Below are positions 34,028 to 45,805 of a stretch of 64,000 bases of DNA, piece by piece. Numbering within the stretch: position 1 is the first letter of the stretch; every line of letters starts with the position of its first letter. The notes under the pieces are model-generated. The model did not search any database and was not told where the DNA came from. It worked only from the letters and a program-made list of their open reading frames with translations. The DNA lies in NCBI GenBank assembly GCA_947247005.1, contig OX365949.1, positions 1,684,001 through 1,748,000 of the forward strand, in the 5' to 3' direction. The position numbers and the translations under genes are program-made. Source of the DNA: Spisula solida. Its lineage: Eukaryota; Mollusca; Bivalvia; Venerida; Mactridae.

Positions 34028-35503
34028 CACTTTATCTACATCTACATCTACATGGTACGTCGACGCGGTCACACTTGACCATTTAGCGACGGGTGGTTTC
34101 AGAATAAAGAAAATGTTGTGAAATAGATAGGAAAGTAAGAAGAAAAGTGGGATAGATCAAAGATAAGAGTAAGTGTATGGTAGTGATGGGCAGCTGCGTT
34201 TTCGTCTTCCTCATCCCAGACCTCTCCGGTTATGGTAGCCACGGCCGACACAGCCCTGGGAGTCATCGATGATTTACTTGCAGCTGACTCGGGCCTAATT
34301 AAATATGAAAGGTAGACAATCCCCGCTTGAAAGATACCAAGTCGGGGGCCTCTGCGATTAGTGCAGGCAGTTTGTTCCAAGATGATGTTGTTCTTGGAAA
34401 GAACGAGTTGTTGTAGTAGGAGGAGTTGGCTGAAGGTTGGCGGTATTTCTTTGAATGGGACGATCTGGTATTAGTAGATGATGTAGCTGGAGAGAGATGC
34501 TGGACTACAGGAATATTCACCAGGTTGTTGACAATCTTGTAGAATAGGGTCAACTGTGCCTTCTTCCTTCTACTCTCCAGTGTCTCCCAATTCAGATGGC
34601 TTAGCATGTCACTGACGCTGCTGGTGTTATGGTAGCGGTTAGTTGCATACCTTGCAGCTCTCCTTTGCACCATCTCTACCTGGTTGGTATGACTCTTTGT
34701 GTGGGGGTTCCATATTGTGGCACAGTACTCGAGCTGGGGTCTTACAAGCGAGAAGTAGGCGTTAGACTTTACTGCCTCGTTTGATATCAGTAGGTTTCGG
34801 CGCAGGAACCCAAGTGTACTGTTGGCCTTCTTCACGGTCTTATCAATATGTGCATTCCAGCTCAGATTACCAGTCATGTTGACTCCAAGGTACTTGGACA
34901 CACTGTCTGTGGCAAGAGTGTGTCCCTTCAGTGTGTAGTTTGACATGATAGGGCTTCTTTTTCTGTGGACCCTTAAGATGCTGCACTTTTCTGGGTGGAA
35001 GGACATACCCCATTTCTTCTCCCATTCGGCTAGTTTATTTAGGTCCTCCTGTAGGATGTGGGTGTCTGCAGCGGAGTCTATTTGCCGATACACAACACAG
35101 TCTTCTGTGAATAGTCTAGTCTTCGATGAAACTTGTTTGGGGAGGTCATTTATGAATGCCAGGAACAGGATAGGGCTGAGGACACTGCCCTGGGGCACAC
35201 CACTGACCACTGGTGCTGTGTTGGACGTTGCACCGTCTACAACCACTCTCTGTGTTCTGTTTCCGAGGAAAGACCTGATCCATCCTAGTGCATTTCCCCG
35301 GATCCCGTAGTGGTCAAAGGCTTTTGAGAAGTCTAGGATCGCAAGATCATGTTGTTTTCCTTTGTCCATACCTGACATGAGTTCGTCTACCAGGGTGATC
35401 AGCATCTCACAACTTCTCCTCCTCCTGAAACCATGCTGGCTGTCAGTCAAGATGCTATGTTCATCAAAGTGTCTCATCATGTTGCTAACAATGATGTGTT
35501 AAT
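34028..35503 (-). mobile_element. 5'-truncated jockey/CR1-like LINE insertion
   Basis: The minus-strand insertion starts abruptly at about 35503, within ORF2, and ends in a (TGTAGA)n-type tail at 34031-34052 (ctacatctacatctacatgg on plus). Flanks resemble each other: ttaatatcatgaacacttt before 34028 and ttaatatgaatacttaag after 35503. This suggests a slightly decayed target-site duplication of about 16 bp. Truncation plus a simple-repeat tail fits target-primed reverse transcription. Confidence 0.8.
34299..35503 (-). pseudogene. LINE reverse transcriptase (ORF2 C-terminal 400 codons), inactive
   Basis: The frame is open from the truncation point to a stop at 34299, about 400 codons. Numbering from the first methionine (35480) shows DSQHGFRRRRSC near residue 13, LDFSKAFD near 50, and SGVPQGSVLSPILF, the RT fingers/palm signature, near 93-106. 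The catalytic segment reads LFTEDC where jockey/CR1-like enzymes have F/YADDx, so one catalytic aspartate is replaced by glutamate. Between LDFSKAFD and HYGIRGNALGW about 15 residues usual for the family (the D-x-V-P-H region) are missing in frame. Downstream are KYLGVNM, RPQLEYCATIWNP and the C-terminal SFFPRTTSSWNKLP. The endonuclease and N-terminal domain are absent. A related tail occurs at 9135-9375. Open but almost certainly dead. Confidence 0.9.
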
Positions 35504-35925
35504 ATGAATACTTAAGAAACCTCATGCTAAGCATACCCCACCCACTTGCTAATTTGTTTTTTTCTATATTTCTAGTTTAAACAACTATTCTTATAATTAA
35601 TAAATATTAGTCACACAAGATACTTTTAAACTTGACATGTTAAATTCTGCAACTTACCGTTTATAAGATCACTCATTTAGATAAATCACCCATTAAAATT
35701 TGTCAAACATCAGCACATGTCAATGCTGGCAGCCATTTTGAAAATCTGTGATGTAAACATGTGACAATAAGTCATGTTTCATGAACACTTAATTAATTGA
35801 TTAACAGTTCAGGGATGGTCTTAAGAACAGTCTAAATCTGAACTCTCAAGTGTTCATCCACTGTTCATGAACTCACTTTAAGAACATTTCATGTCCAAAA
35901 GAAATCATGAACTATATTTCGCAGG

Positions 35926-37060
35926 GGTTGCGGTTACATTGTATGTATTTCAATTGTAAGTTACTGGGTCATGTGGGGTCAAACACAGGATCACCTTGAA
36001 ACTTGACATAGTTCTTGGCTCTCAGCAATTAGCTGCATAAATTGGATATTAGCAATAAGTCTAGTGACTTTAGAGCTGTCAGTTCATAATATTCTACATA
36101 CTTAAAAAACTGTTCACCATTAATAATAGATTTGTCTGTGTATAATTATGTTATATTATGATTTACTGCACCTTTGATTCAAATGTAGCGGAGAAGCAAA
36201 TCTTCACTGGCAATACAACCCACATCAATTATTCCTGTCTAGGGTACAGCCAGTCATTAACCAGATTTTGTTTGCTATTGGATAGCTTCAGTTCTGAATT
36301 ATATATCATGATGAAACTTGCTGTGTCGGTGACTTATGTGAAAAGGCTGCTTGGGATTGAAAGTGGGGTCAATGGGGTCAAGGGAAAGGTCAATGTTACA
36401 AAAAATAAAAAACTTTTTCCGCTTGATTACTTAAGTTGGCAGTGATGAAACTTTCTGTGTAGGTAGCTTATGTTAAAATCTTGATTGGGATTTAAAGTGG
36501 GGCTGCTGGTTAGGTCAAGGTCACCGTTACTAAAAATAGAAACAATTTTTCGCTGCAATGAGATATAATTATGCAACTTGCTGTGTCAGTAGCATATGTG
36601 AAATGGCCGCTTGGGATTGAAAGTGGGGCCAGTGGGCGCAAGGTCAAGGTCATTATTACTGAGAGTAGAAAAATATTTCGCTCAATAACTTAAGTTGGCA
36701 AATAGGTATCATGATGAGACTTGCTGTATAGATTAATTACTTAGTTTTAGTGAAAATGCCACTTTTGATTAAAGGTGTAACTGGCGGGTCAAGGTCACTG
36801 TTAATAAGAATAGAATAAAACAATTTCTGTGCAATATCTTTAGTTGTGATTGAAAGTGGGGTCGGTATCAAGAATTCTAAGGGTCAAGGTCACTGTTACT
36901 AATTGATAAAAAACTGGTTCTGCTCAATAACTTAAGAGTTAGGTATAAGAGATTCATTGATGGGGCTTTAACTGCGTATGTAGCTTGCGCTAATAACACC
37001 ACATGAGATTGATGTGGCTGGTGGGGTCAAGGCCACTGTTACAAAACAGTATTTATCAAT
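35926..37060 (+). repeat. GTCA-type repeat, right part, with 120-bp degenerate tandem units
   Basis: Resumes with gttactgggtcatgtggggtc. From about 36300 units of roughly 120 bp follow, carrying atgatgaaacttgctgtg, gattgaaagtggggtc and aggtcaaggtcactgttac. About six diverged units to 37040. Non-coding. Confidence 0.65.
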
Positions 37061-39049
37061 TTCTGAAAGCTTCTGATCAGATTCTTTTCTGTATTACAGT
37101 GGTTGTATATAAGGTATTGTAAACTAATTAAATGTGAAATAAAATAAGTTTAAAACTAATTTCTGCCAAATTATGCTTGGCTGTCATGATAATCTGTTTT
37201 TCTTGGAATTTCCACATCCTGTTTTATGATTGAACAACAGGTGAATGTGTACAGCAGGTAAAAATGCAACCACCTTTAATTATTGTGCCAATATATGGCT
37301 TCCAAAATATGTCTTATTTGAGTACATATCTATGTTGGAGTTAATTGAATAAACTTGTAAAATAAGTAAGCTAAAACAGAAATCTATAAATAGATTTGCC
37401 AATATCACATATTATATAAGGTCCGTTTTTGTGGCCTAGCTAGTGGTAATTACAGCAAACAAGATCATAACCCATTGATGGAACAGGTATGGCTTCCTAG
37501 CAGAGGGGATAAACTGGGCGGGGGGGGGGGGATAAAATTGACCGTTACACCAGCCCCAGTTTAATACACATGTACTGATACTCAGGTTTCCAAATTGTTT
37601 CCAGCTGGTATCTTTGTAACATGACATTTTGTCTGGTTATTCGTACAGAATGAGAACATTGTCTAATGTCTTTTATTGCTCTGACTTTTCTAGAAGACAG
37701 TTAAGTATTGAATTGTTAATGGTTCTAACTCCTTTCTGATCATCTGTAGGTAATCTACAGAAAAAGACACAAGTACAGTTGGTTTAATTAGTGAAACTTG
37801 TGGTATTTCATACCATTTGTTCTGGTACAACCAAACTCTCAGATGGCAACATGAAATTGGTCTCCGTAACTGTAACACATTACTGTAACACCGTACACTA
37901 TATATGTAGTGTTGATGCTTTAATTGTTGATGAATTGTTTTCTACTATTGTTTCTATAGTAGGAATTTATTCAGCAGTTTCACTTGAAGTAGACATTGTA
38001 CAGAAACTTTAACCATCCTTTGTGGCTTATGTTTTTGGCAAAGCTTATCCCATTCCCGAATATCTGTACATTATTGTGACAGCTGCAGATCAGGCGAACT
38101 TTGAAATGTTTTCTAGATTATTCAATAATGATTGTCCATATCCTTTAAGTCACATTTTGCACTTGTTATCCTAAGCTTGTAGATTGTCGTCTATTAAAGT
38201 GAGGACTCAGGCGAATGATTTAGGGCCATGTTGGCCTTCCTATCTCGGCCCTTTTGTTCTTTAAAAGCATGCTCCAAAAGCGTAGTAATTTGTAGCTTAA
38301 CTGCATTTAGCGCTGAAGTTTGCTTTTTTCTTTGAATTTTAAAACCACTGCGGAAATTTATGCACCTATATAGTGGTATTTTTGGTGAGCTTACAGTATT
38401 TTGATATGGAGCCTCCTTGATATATTGATGTACTAAAGTAATGCAATTTGAGTGTATTGTCATCACTTAATGTAATATTGACCAATTGAATTGGTTCTTA
38501 TTACGGTATTTCTGTCTTAAGTCTCGTCATAATAATTGAATTAGTATTGCACCTAGAGTGATAGAATAACTGAAATAACAGAGTTCCCACAGACTTATAT
38601 ATGATGCTTTTTTCCTGCAGGCTGTGTTTCTGTAGACTTTCCAGACCTCCAGATATTTTCCAGCCTTGCCTTAATTTGGCAATAACTTCCAAACAGTCTG
38701 CAATATATCGAGTACAGTACATTTATATATACATGACTGCAATCTTTGGTGCTTTTTTTTTGTTTATCTTGCTCTATTAGTATTATAGTATGTTATTTAA
38801 ACTGTACCTGACATTTCATATATTATCTATGGGTTAATTTTGAATATTTGTTTTCTTCCAACCCCCGTCCTCCCTCTGGAAATTAGTTTCAGACTAACAA
38901 ATAAATCAAATTTCCCGTCATCTTGTTCCAATATTATTCTACTGTATTATAATGTCGTAAATCACTAGAACACTAAAAGTATCTTATACAATTTTATTTA
39001 ATCTTCTCTAATCTAATGTGCCTATATATAACCACTACTTGTGCCGCTC
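37061..39049. other. No gene; G12 run at 37520-37531
   Basis: AT-rich presumed intron. Scattered frames up to 90 codons have no recognised motif. A G run with neighbouring gggg tracts is a possible quadruplex site. Confidence 0.45.
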
Positions 39050-39640
39050 CACCTCATTTCTACACACGTAATCTCCTACCAAAATCCTACCTTTGTCCAC
39101 CATTCCTCCAGTCCCCCTAATATCACATATCTCTTCTACACCCCTCAACCTTCCATCCCATCTATCCATCACCTCATCCCTACATCTCCCCTTATCCCTC
39201 CAGAGATTCCCTCCTATCCCCTCATCCCTCCAGAGATTCCCCCTATCCCCTCATCCCTCCAGAGACTCCCCCTATCCCCTCATTTCTCCAGAGACTCCTC
39301 CTATCCCCTCATCCCTCCAGAGACTCCCCCTATCCCCTCATCCCTCCAGAGACTCCCCCTATCCCCTCATCCCTCCAGAGACTCCCCCTATGCTCTTACA
39401 TACCTCCTCATTCCTCTATCTTGCCCTTTCCACTCATTCCAATTTGCCTTATCCTTCCATTGGCCTCCTTCATCGTTCTTTACATCCTCGAATCATAGTA
39501 TGCTCTTCTTTTCCATCCCCAAAATATATACTTAAGGCTCTTCTTTTCCATCCCCTCTTCCCCCTACCCTTTATCTGCTTCTTCTCTCTGACCCCTTCTC
39601 CTTCTAATCTTCCACCGTAATATAATCAAGCAGACTTTCT
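39050..39640 (+). repeat. 600-bp pyrimidine-rich tract with 29/30-bp minisatellite
   Basis: The plus strand is dominated by C and T. Between about 39180 and 39395 a unit ctatcccctcatccct, then ccagagactcccc (29-30 bp) repeats seven to eight times. Open frames in two plus-strand phases (P/S/I/L-rich) reflect the composition. Pyrimidine tracts of this kind can adopt triplex DNA; that is inference. Confidence 0.85.
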
Positions 39641-40069
39641 CCTGCTCTTAACATTTTCTCAAATGGCCAAATTCAGTAATGGAAAACTAGCTTTTGATTT
39701 GTGAACTAAGACATACCATAAATATTGAACAGAAGAAACCTATTAGGTGGAAGAAATTGTCCATTGGTGCCTGCACGGATTTTGCTGAAGAATTTATGGA
39801 GTCACATTTGTGTGTTAATTGACATATGTGGAGAATAGGGGACCTATTAACATTCATTTATGAGCTAAAATTTGGTAATAAGTAGTTTTCTTGCCTGTAT
39901 CAATTGTTTGTATAAAGGTATATGTGGCTTTTATATTTCCCTGTTCAGAATTGAACTCTTGACACATAAATGTGGCTGGTGTGGTATTTATTAGTTGTTC
40001 TGTTACACAATTGGCAATCAAGTTGCATTACTGTCAAACTATTACATTTTATGAAAGTATTGCTTGGAT
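39641..40069. other. No gene seen
   Basis: Presumed intron leading into the 51-bp array. Confidence 0.4.
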
Positions 40070-41090
40070 TGATCGGGTTTGGTGTCTTATGCAGTGCATG
40101 GTTTGGTAGCTCTGCCAGATTTGGTTTGTTGTTGGATGAGGAAAGTGCATCATCTGTTAGCTCTGCCTGGTCAGCTGGTTTAGTGTTTTATGATAGCAGT
40201 GCTAGGTTTGGTAGCTCTACCTGATCTGGTTTGGTGTTGTATGTGAACACTGCTTGGTTTGGTAGCTCTACCTGATCTGGTTTGGTGTTGTATGTGAACA
40301 CTGCTTGGTTTGGTAGTTCTACCTGATCTGGTTTGGTGTTGTATGCACTGCATGGTTTGGTAGCTCTACCTGATCTGGTTTGGTGTTGTATGTGAACAGT
40401 GCTTGGTTTGGTAGCTCTACCTGATCAGGTTTGATGTTGTATGTGAACACTGCATGGTTTGGTAGTTCTGCCTGATCAGGTTTGGTGTTGTATGTGAACA
40501 CTGCATGGTTTGGTAGTTCTGCCTGATCTGGTTTGGTGTTGTATGTGAACACTGCATGGTTTGGTAGTTCTGCCTGATCAGGTTTGGTGTTGTATGTGAA
40601 CAGTGCTTGGTTTGGTAGCTCTACCTTGTCTGGTTTGGTGTTGTATGTGAACACTGCTTGGTTTGGTAGTTCTACCTGATCTGGTTTGGTGTTGTATATG
40701 AACACTGCATGGTTTGGTAGTTCTGCCTGATCTGGTTTGGTGTTGTATGTGAACACTGCATGGTTTGGTAGTTCTGCCTGATCAGGTTTGGTGTTGTATG
40801 TGAACAGTGCTTGGTTTGGTAGTTCTACCTGATCTGGTTTGGTGTTGTATGTGAACACTGCATGGTTTGGTTGCTCTACCAGATCTGGTTTGGTGTTGTA
40901 TGTGAACACTGCATGGTTTGGTAGCTCTACCAGATCTGGTTTGGTGTTGTATGTGAACACTGCATGGTTTGGTAGTTCTACCTGGTCAGGTTTGGTGTTG
41001 TATTTGAACACTGCTTGGTTTGGTAGTTCTACCTGGTCAGGTTTGGTGTTGTATGTGAACAGTGCTTGGTTTGGTAGCTCTATATTTATG
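40070..41090 (+). repeat. 51-bp minisatellite, about 20 copies
   Basis: The unit tggtttggtagctctacc, then tgatctggtttggtgttg, then tatgtgaacactgct is 51 bp. Being divisible by three, the minus strand holds a 230-codon open frame of PNHAVFTYNTKPDQVEL repeats. The frame starts and stops inside the array with no flanking coding sequence, so it is not a gene. The first units (40070-40210) are more diverged. Confidence 0.95.
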
Positions 41091-42016
41091 AAAGCAGTCT
41101 AGCTATAGGACTGATATGGCTACCCTGTTTAGTTTGGTGTTTTATGAAAGCAGTGTTAGGTCTGGTTGAGACTATACCTTGCCCAATGAATATTATGAAT
41201 TAGATAGAGCAATCATGAGTCCTTGGACCCTTTGACCTCTGGAAAAGATTGCTAACCATGATTCGGACACTTTGAGAAATATGCAATCATGATTTGGACA
41301 CTTTGAGAAATATGCAATCATTGTTGTCTTGTCAGATCTCAGTGCCCGTACATAATCTTGTAACCACTGATTCACATTATACTCTGTTAAAAAAAATTAA
41401 TGTTAAAAAATTTAATAGGAGTCCGCAGGCTACATAGTTTCAATGCATTGGCCTTCGGAAAGCAATTGATTAGTTTTACCCGTGTGAGTAATAAAATACT
41501 ATTAATACCATGATCGTGACTCTTGTGTTACAGAAAATACTGAACGATGATTTAAAAACTCGTATGTCTCTTTGTTGTGCATTAACTCATTTATCTCAAT
41601 GCTTTTTTTCTAACTTTTTTTTTTTAATTTTGTGAAATTCTGTCTAAAATTCAGCTTTACAGATCCTTTGGGGATTTAAAATTGACGGTAATGTACTTGT
41701 ACCGTGTAACTTGTCTTTTTGTATGAATAGTTTGAATAATTCATCACTTGAAAAACTTCCAATCCAATGTGTATCTGTGATGTTTTGTACTAGTTGTCTG
41801 TTGCCAATGGTTGCAGTAAAGCTGCTGGCATCTTAGTTTCTTTTATTGCATCTAAAAATTTTCGTAGACAAAATGTCTTACAGGTCTCAGAGATAGTTAT
41901 AATGTATCACTTGTACAACTATTGTTATTATATCTTGTATGGATAATTGTTGCTTCTGGTGTTTATTTGTCAATGCTTATTGCTAGGATATAATAATATT
42001 CCTCTATATGATAATA
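41091..42016. other. No gene; short direct repeat at 41255-41320
   Basis: ttcggacactttgagaaatatgcaatca-like sequence is repeated twice (about 41263 and 41293). Otherwise AT-rich presumed intron. Confidence 0.45.
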
Positions 42017-42436
42017 TACAATGCCCACCAAAAATAAGTATACAGTAAATAATTGTTTCAAAATTAAACTTGGTTATATTATTCAATATTTGATTATCAG
42101 TTGGTCATAATTATACTAGTTTCTGAAACTGCAGTTACTAAATGAGTTAAAATAGAGATAGAAATAAAAATGAAGATGTTCAGAACTAAAATAATCATGT
42201 GATCAAAAAGGCTGAATTTTCCATCTTTTTGTGACAAAGTTACTATAATTCAAGAGGGACAAAAAAACTTAAGATTTTGCACCTAGGGTACCAATTAATG
42301 TATGTCCTTTCATTTAATAAACAAAAATATTCAGTTTCTTCAAATATATTGTTGCTTCACTGTTCTGCAAATAGTATCATTACAGACAAGTAAGTGGGCA
42401 AATAACATCTGTATACTTATTTTGGTGGGCAGTGTA
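42017..42436. mobile_element. Tc1/mariner-type MITE
   Basis: The ends TACAATGCCCACCAAAAA, then taagtatacag (left) and ctgtatacttattttgg, then tgggcagtgta (right) are inverted over about 28 bp. They begin with TACA and TGTA, consistent with a TA target duplication. The 420-bp interior has no transposase. TA duplication plus TIR of this length is typical of Tc1/mariner derivatives. Confidence 0.8.
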
Positions 42437-42750
42437 TTGTGTGTTTATAAGCTACAGCCACTGTCCAGTTGTTATTATAAGTGCACTGGATTTGTAATCC
42501 CAGTTTGATTCTCAGCTGTAACAGAAGGTCCAATATCCTTTCAAGAATATTTGATAATTAAATGTTGTGTTTTCTTCACATAAATTATGTAAAGTGGTTG
42601 CTGGTTCCTTATGGAAGTATTCATACATCTAAGAACTTGTTAGGATACTGTTCAGGAAAACTAGTATGGTGTCAACTTTTTGAAAAATGATGATAGAATA
42701 CACAGTGTCTGTGTGATATAACTCTCAACATGTGTTTAATATATGGACAT
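42437..42750. other. No gene seen
   Basis: Presumed intron. Confidence 0.4.
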
Positions 42751-43046
42751 TAGCCGGTTGCCTAACCAAATCGCTTTCAAACAGCGCTATCTATGCAATA
42801 ACACGCTACCAGCGAGTTAATTGCTCACCGATAGTATACTGTTTCTCAGCACTTGGCTAAGCAAGGGCTTGTGCAAGGGACCACTTAGGTAACGCTTTGC
42901 TGTGCAACGGTTTGCTATCTGCAAGTGCTCCTCAGTAGCATATACATTTTTCGCTTTGTCTGCTACTTAGTGCTTTTTTGGAAGCAAGCTGTTTCCTAGC
43001 ATAGCACTATTGAGCCTCAGTAGTGGTTTGGTTCGGCAACAGGCTC
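42751..43046. mobile_element. MITE with TAGCCGGTTGCCTAACCAAA ends
   Basis: The left end tagccggttgcctaacca, then aatcgc is matched in inverse by ggtttggttcggcaacagg, then ctc on the right. The interior has many GCTTTG/AGCGCT/GCTA words. A diverged relative may exist at 10978-11010. Confidence 0.65.
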
Positions 43047-44973
43047 CATGTGTCTGTCTGTATAATGCAGTCTCTGTTGTCCCAGATTCAGACTTTACAC
43101 AGTCAGTTCAGCAGACTTCGATATCACTCATATCAGTCATTCCAGCCATTTTGGGATATAAATTGTCCTATATAGATCTGTGTAAATTGTCTATTAGGGT
43201 AGAATTATTTCATTTATAGTTGTCTGCAGTTGGACAAATATTCCTTTACAGTTTCTCTCAGCCATACCAGAATACCAGTAATCATATCATACACATCCAA
43301 CAAATATACAACAATCAGATGTTATCAACAACCTGCTGAGAGAACAATAGGGCAGTCTGAGGTGATAGAACTTAGGTTGTACATCAGTCTGGAAGCAACC
43401 AATAGTGTCTGGCTCTTAATTAGCATATTCTCTTAATTGACGAATGCCAAAGTTTTTTTTTCCAAAATTGATCTCCAAACATTTGTTTGTTTTCTTTATT
43501 GTGTCTTTTATGTAATTGAAATGACCTTTTGTTGTTGATGTCCAAGATTTTGACATTTGAACCAACATTAGGACAAACCAGGCATTGTACACACAGTCAA
43601 TCATGATAAGTCCTAGATTGTAAATGCCAAAGAAAATGCTTCGACTATTTAACAGTTATCATAGACAAGTCCGGAGTTAAATAATTATGTAACATCTTAT
43701 GCTGACAGTTTCATAAACTTTCATGTAACTCGTCTCCACATAGTATAATATACAATGAAATAACAATTGTTCTTTGCCAAGTAAAGATTTTATTAGTCAA
43801 CATCAATGTGAAAATGTTCCAGTGATGTACATGCATATTGTCGATGTCTAATACTACAAACTGGAATTCATGTGAAAGTACATTAACAAGTACGGTAATT
43901 GATTTCAAACTTGAGGAAAGCAAAAACCTAATGTCTTAAACTTTTATTAGGGAATATAGTTTTGGAATGTTTGCCAACAAAACATAAACAATATACAAGC
44001 TATCACTAGCTGTAGGTGATTTATATAGCTTCAGATAATGTCTGATACAGATATATGTGTTTGCTTCAACATCTTGTGTACTTTTGTTGAAATCCCACAA
44101 GTGGTTAAGGAGAAATAGTGTATGAAAAATAAGTATGAATATCAACATTGCAAAGGGGTTATAACTCTGTGGAAAAATTGATCACAGTGTGATTAACATG
44201 CTGTTAAAATGCACAACTTTAAGTTTGGTATTCTATTATCGCTTGTGCATCTAGTTAAATTTCATTCAAATTCAACCAATGATGGAGACAAAATGACGAA
44301 GGGCAACAACTCTGTGAAAACTGCCCATGCATATGTGGATGAGCATTATCATTGATAATTAATTCATAATATTATATATTTATGATTGAATCATAAATTA
44401 TGTCAGTAAAATTGTTCAAAAATCAAATAGCATTTAAAATGCAATGATAAGTAAACAGTAATGTTGCTTACTGCTCCAGTTGTTTGTTGTTGGTGGTGTT
44501 GTTATGGCGTTGTTGTTGTTGGTTATAACAGTTTATTCTGGCACTGTCTGACCTGGAACTCAGGTGTTTGTATGTGAAGGAAAATGTGCTTGGATTACAG
44601 GGTCAAGTTGCTGGTGGATGAAAACAATGTAAATATATTGCAGATTATTAACCATGTAATCTTGCACTGTATTATTATACATCACGGGTAGATTTTGATC
44701 AAACTTACATAATCATTGCATTAACTGCTGATTATTGTCAGCCTATCTGATACAGACTCAGAGTGATATCACCGACCTGGCTGACTTATAATAATAGAAA
44801 GCTTACTGATGGAGAATGATAGGCTGCAGTTATGTCTATCAGCAAGTTTCTATATTTGTATTACTTGATCACTATCTTTTTCCCATTTCTGTTTTATTAC
44901 TGTAACAACTTGGACCAAGTTATAGTTTTGATGATTTCTTTGAATATATTATATCTTGGGATACATATATATG
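43047..44973. other. No gene seen
   Basis: AT-rich presumed intron. Includes a short (gtt)n-like patch at 44478-44525 and several short frames without motifs. Confidence 0.45.
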
Positions 44974-45310
44974 TACAGCGCAACCTCTCCATTACCTGCC
45001 CTCTGTAGAATGGCAACTCTGTAACAACACCATCAATATTTCCCTTAAGCCAATATTTACTATAACTTTAACCTGTTACACTGATTGGTATTGTGTGCCG
45101 TTTTTATCATTGCAATTTGAGGGGAGGATGCTTAGAACAGCCAAGGCCAGAACAGAGGTTTACTGGTTTGTAAATGCTAGACTTAGCCAATCAGAATGCA
45201 GGGATTTGCCTACTTTGGAATTATGATAAATATAACCTCTGTACAGCAACAACCTCTTAACAATTATTTATAATACCGCTCCCAAAGGATGTTGCTCTAC
45301 AGAGGCTGTA
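44974..45310. mobile_element. Pogo/Tigger-like MITE (unexpanded relative of the 22-kb array)
   Basis: The left end TACAGCGCAACCTCTCC and right end ctctacagaggctgta are imperfect inverted repeats bounded by TA. CAG-x-AACCTCT ends are characteristic of pogo-like elements. Inside, ccctctgtagaatggcaact and tctgtaacaacacc match the monomer and flank of the minisatellite at 22029-22450. A second match, ctgtacagcaacaacctct, occurs at about 45237-45256. Confidence 0.7.
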
Positions 45311-45805
45311 CTATATACCAGTCTTGTCTCATGAATTAATGTACTCAGACTGTGTTTGTTACTTCTTGGTGTATTAACGTTATTAATGTGCCAGCTTGAG
45401 TGTGAACAAATCTGAATACAATAAAAACAAGAAAATGCCATCAGGGTCATCTATTATGTAAATGTCTTGGTATATTTTATCTTTTATAGAAGCATAAAAG
45501 TCAAATTGGTTACTATAGTAACGTTGGCATTTAGAAAAATGGAGTTCTGGATTGTATATTATACAGAGTATTATACTGTTAGAGAACTAAACCATCAAAT
45601 TGTTTTCAGTTTCAAAATCAATCAATTGTTGGCAATCTCTCATTCTGAGGCTTTACCTCTAAACTTAAATCTTCAGACCTAGAGGAATGTAAAGTTAAAT
45701 AAAATAGACAACTGTCATTTACACAAGGTTATATTTTGTATTGCCAAAATAATAATTTATCATAGAAACCTCATAGATTTTAAAACAACAAGTTACATGA
45801 CAGTT
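45311..45805. other. No gene seen
   Basis: Presumed intron upstream of the 45-bp array. Confidence 0.4.

Larger units (their letters stand above)
33417..35925. mobile_element. Foldback-like element with CCTGCGAAAT ends, carrying a LINE
   Basis: The left terminus CCTGCGAAAT (33417-33426) is inverted at the right terminus ATTTCGCAGG (35916-35925). Both ends are followed inward by clustered TTCATGAA motifs. An additional inverted pair lies on the left side: gtgaacagaaaatgggaca near 33504, and its inverse around 33585. The element interrupts a GTCA-type repeat and is itself split by a LINE at about 34028-35503. Without the LINE it would be about 1.0 kb and non-autonomous. Confidence 0.7.

Noticed and set aside
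34945..35310. 121-codon plus-strand frame
   Set aside because: Antisense shadow of the LINE reverse transcriptase frame.
38194..38722. Minus-strand frames of 90 and 73 codons
   Set aside because: No recognisable motif, no splice sites that would join them, and composition like the surrounding AT-rich DNA.
39041..39620. Two overlapping plus-strand P/S-rich frames of 164 and 175 codons
   Set aside because: Explained by the pyrimidine tract and 29/30-bp repeat; both frames are open for the same stretch.
40319..41011. 230-codon minus-strand frame of 17-residue repeats
   Set aside because: Product of the 51-bp minisatellite; no flanking coding sequence, signal peptide or splice context.
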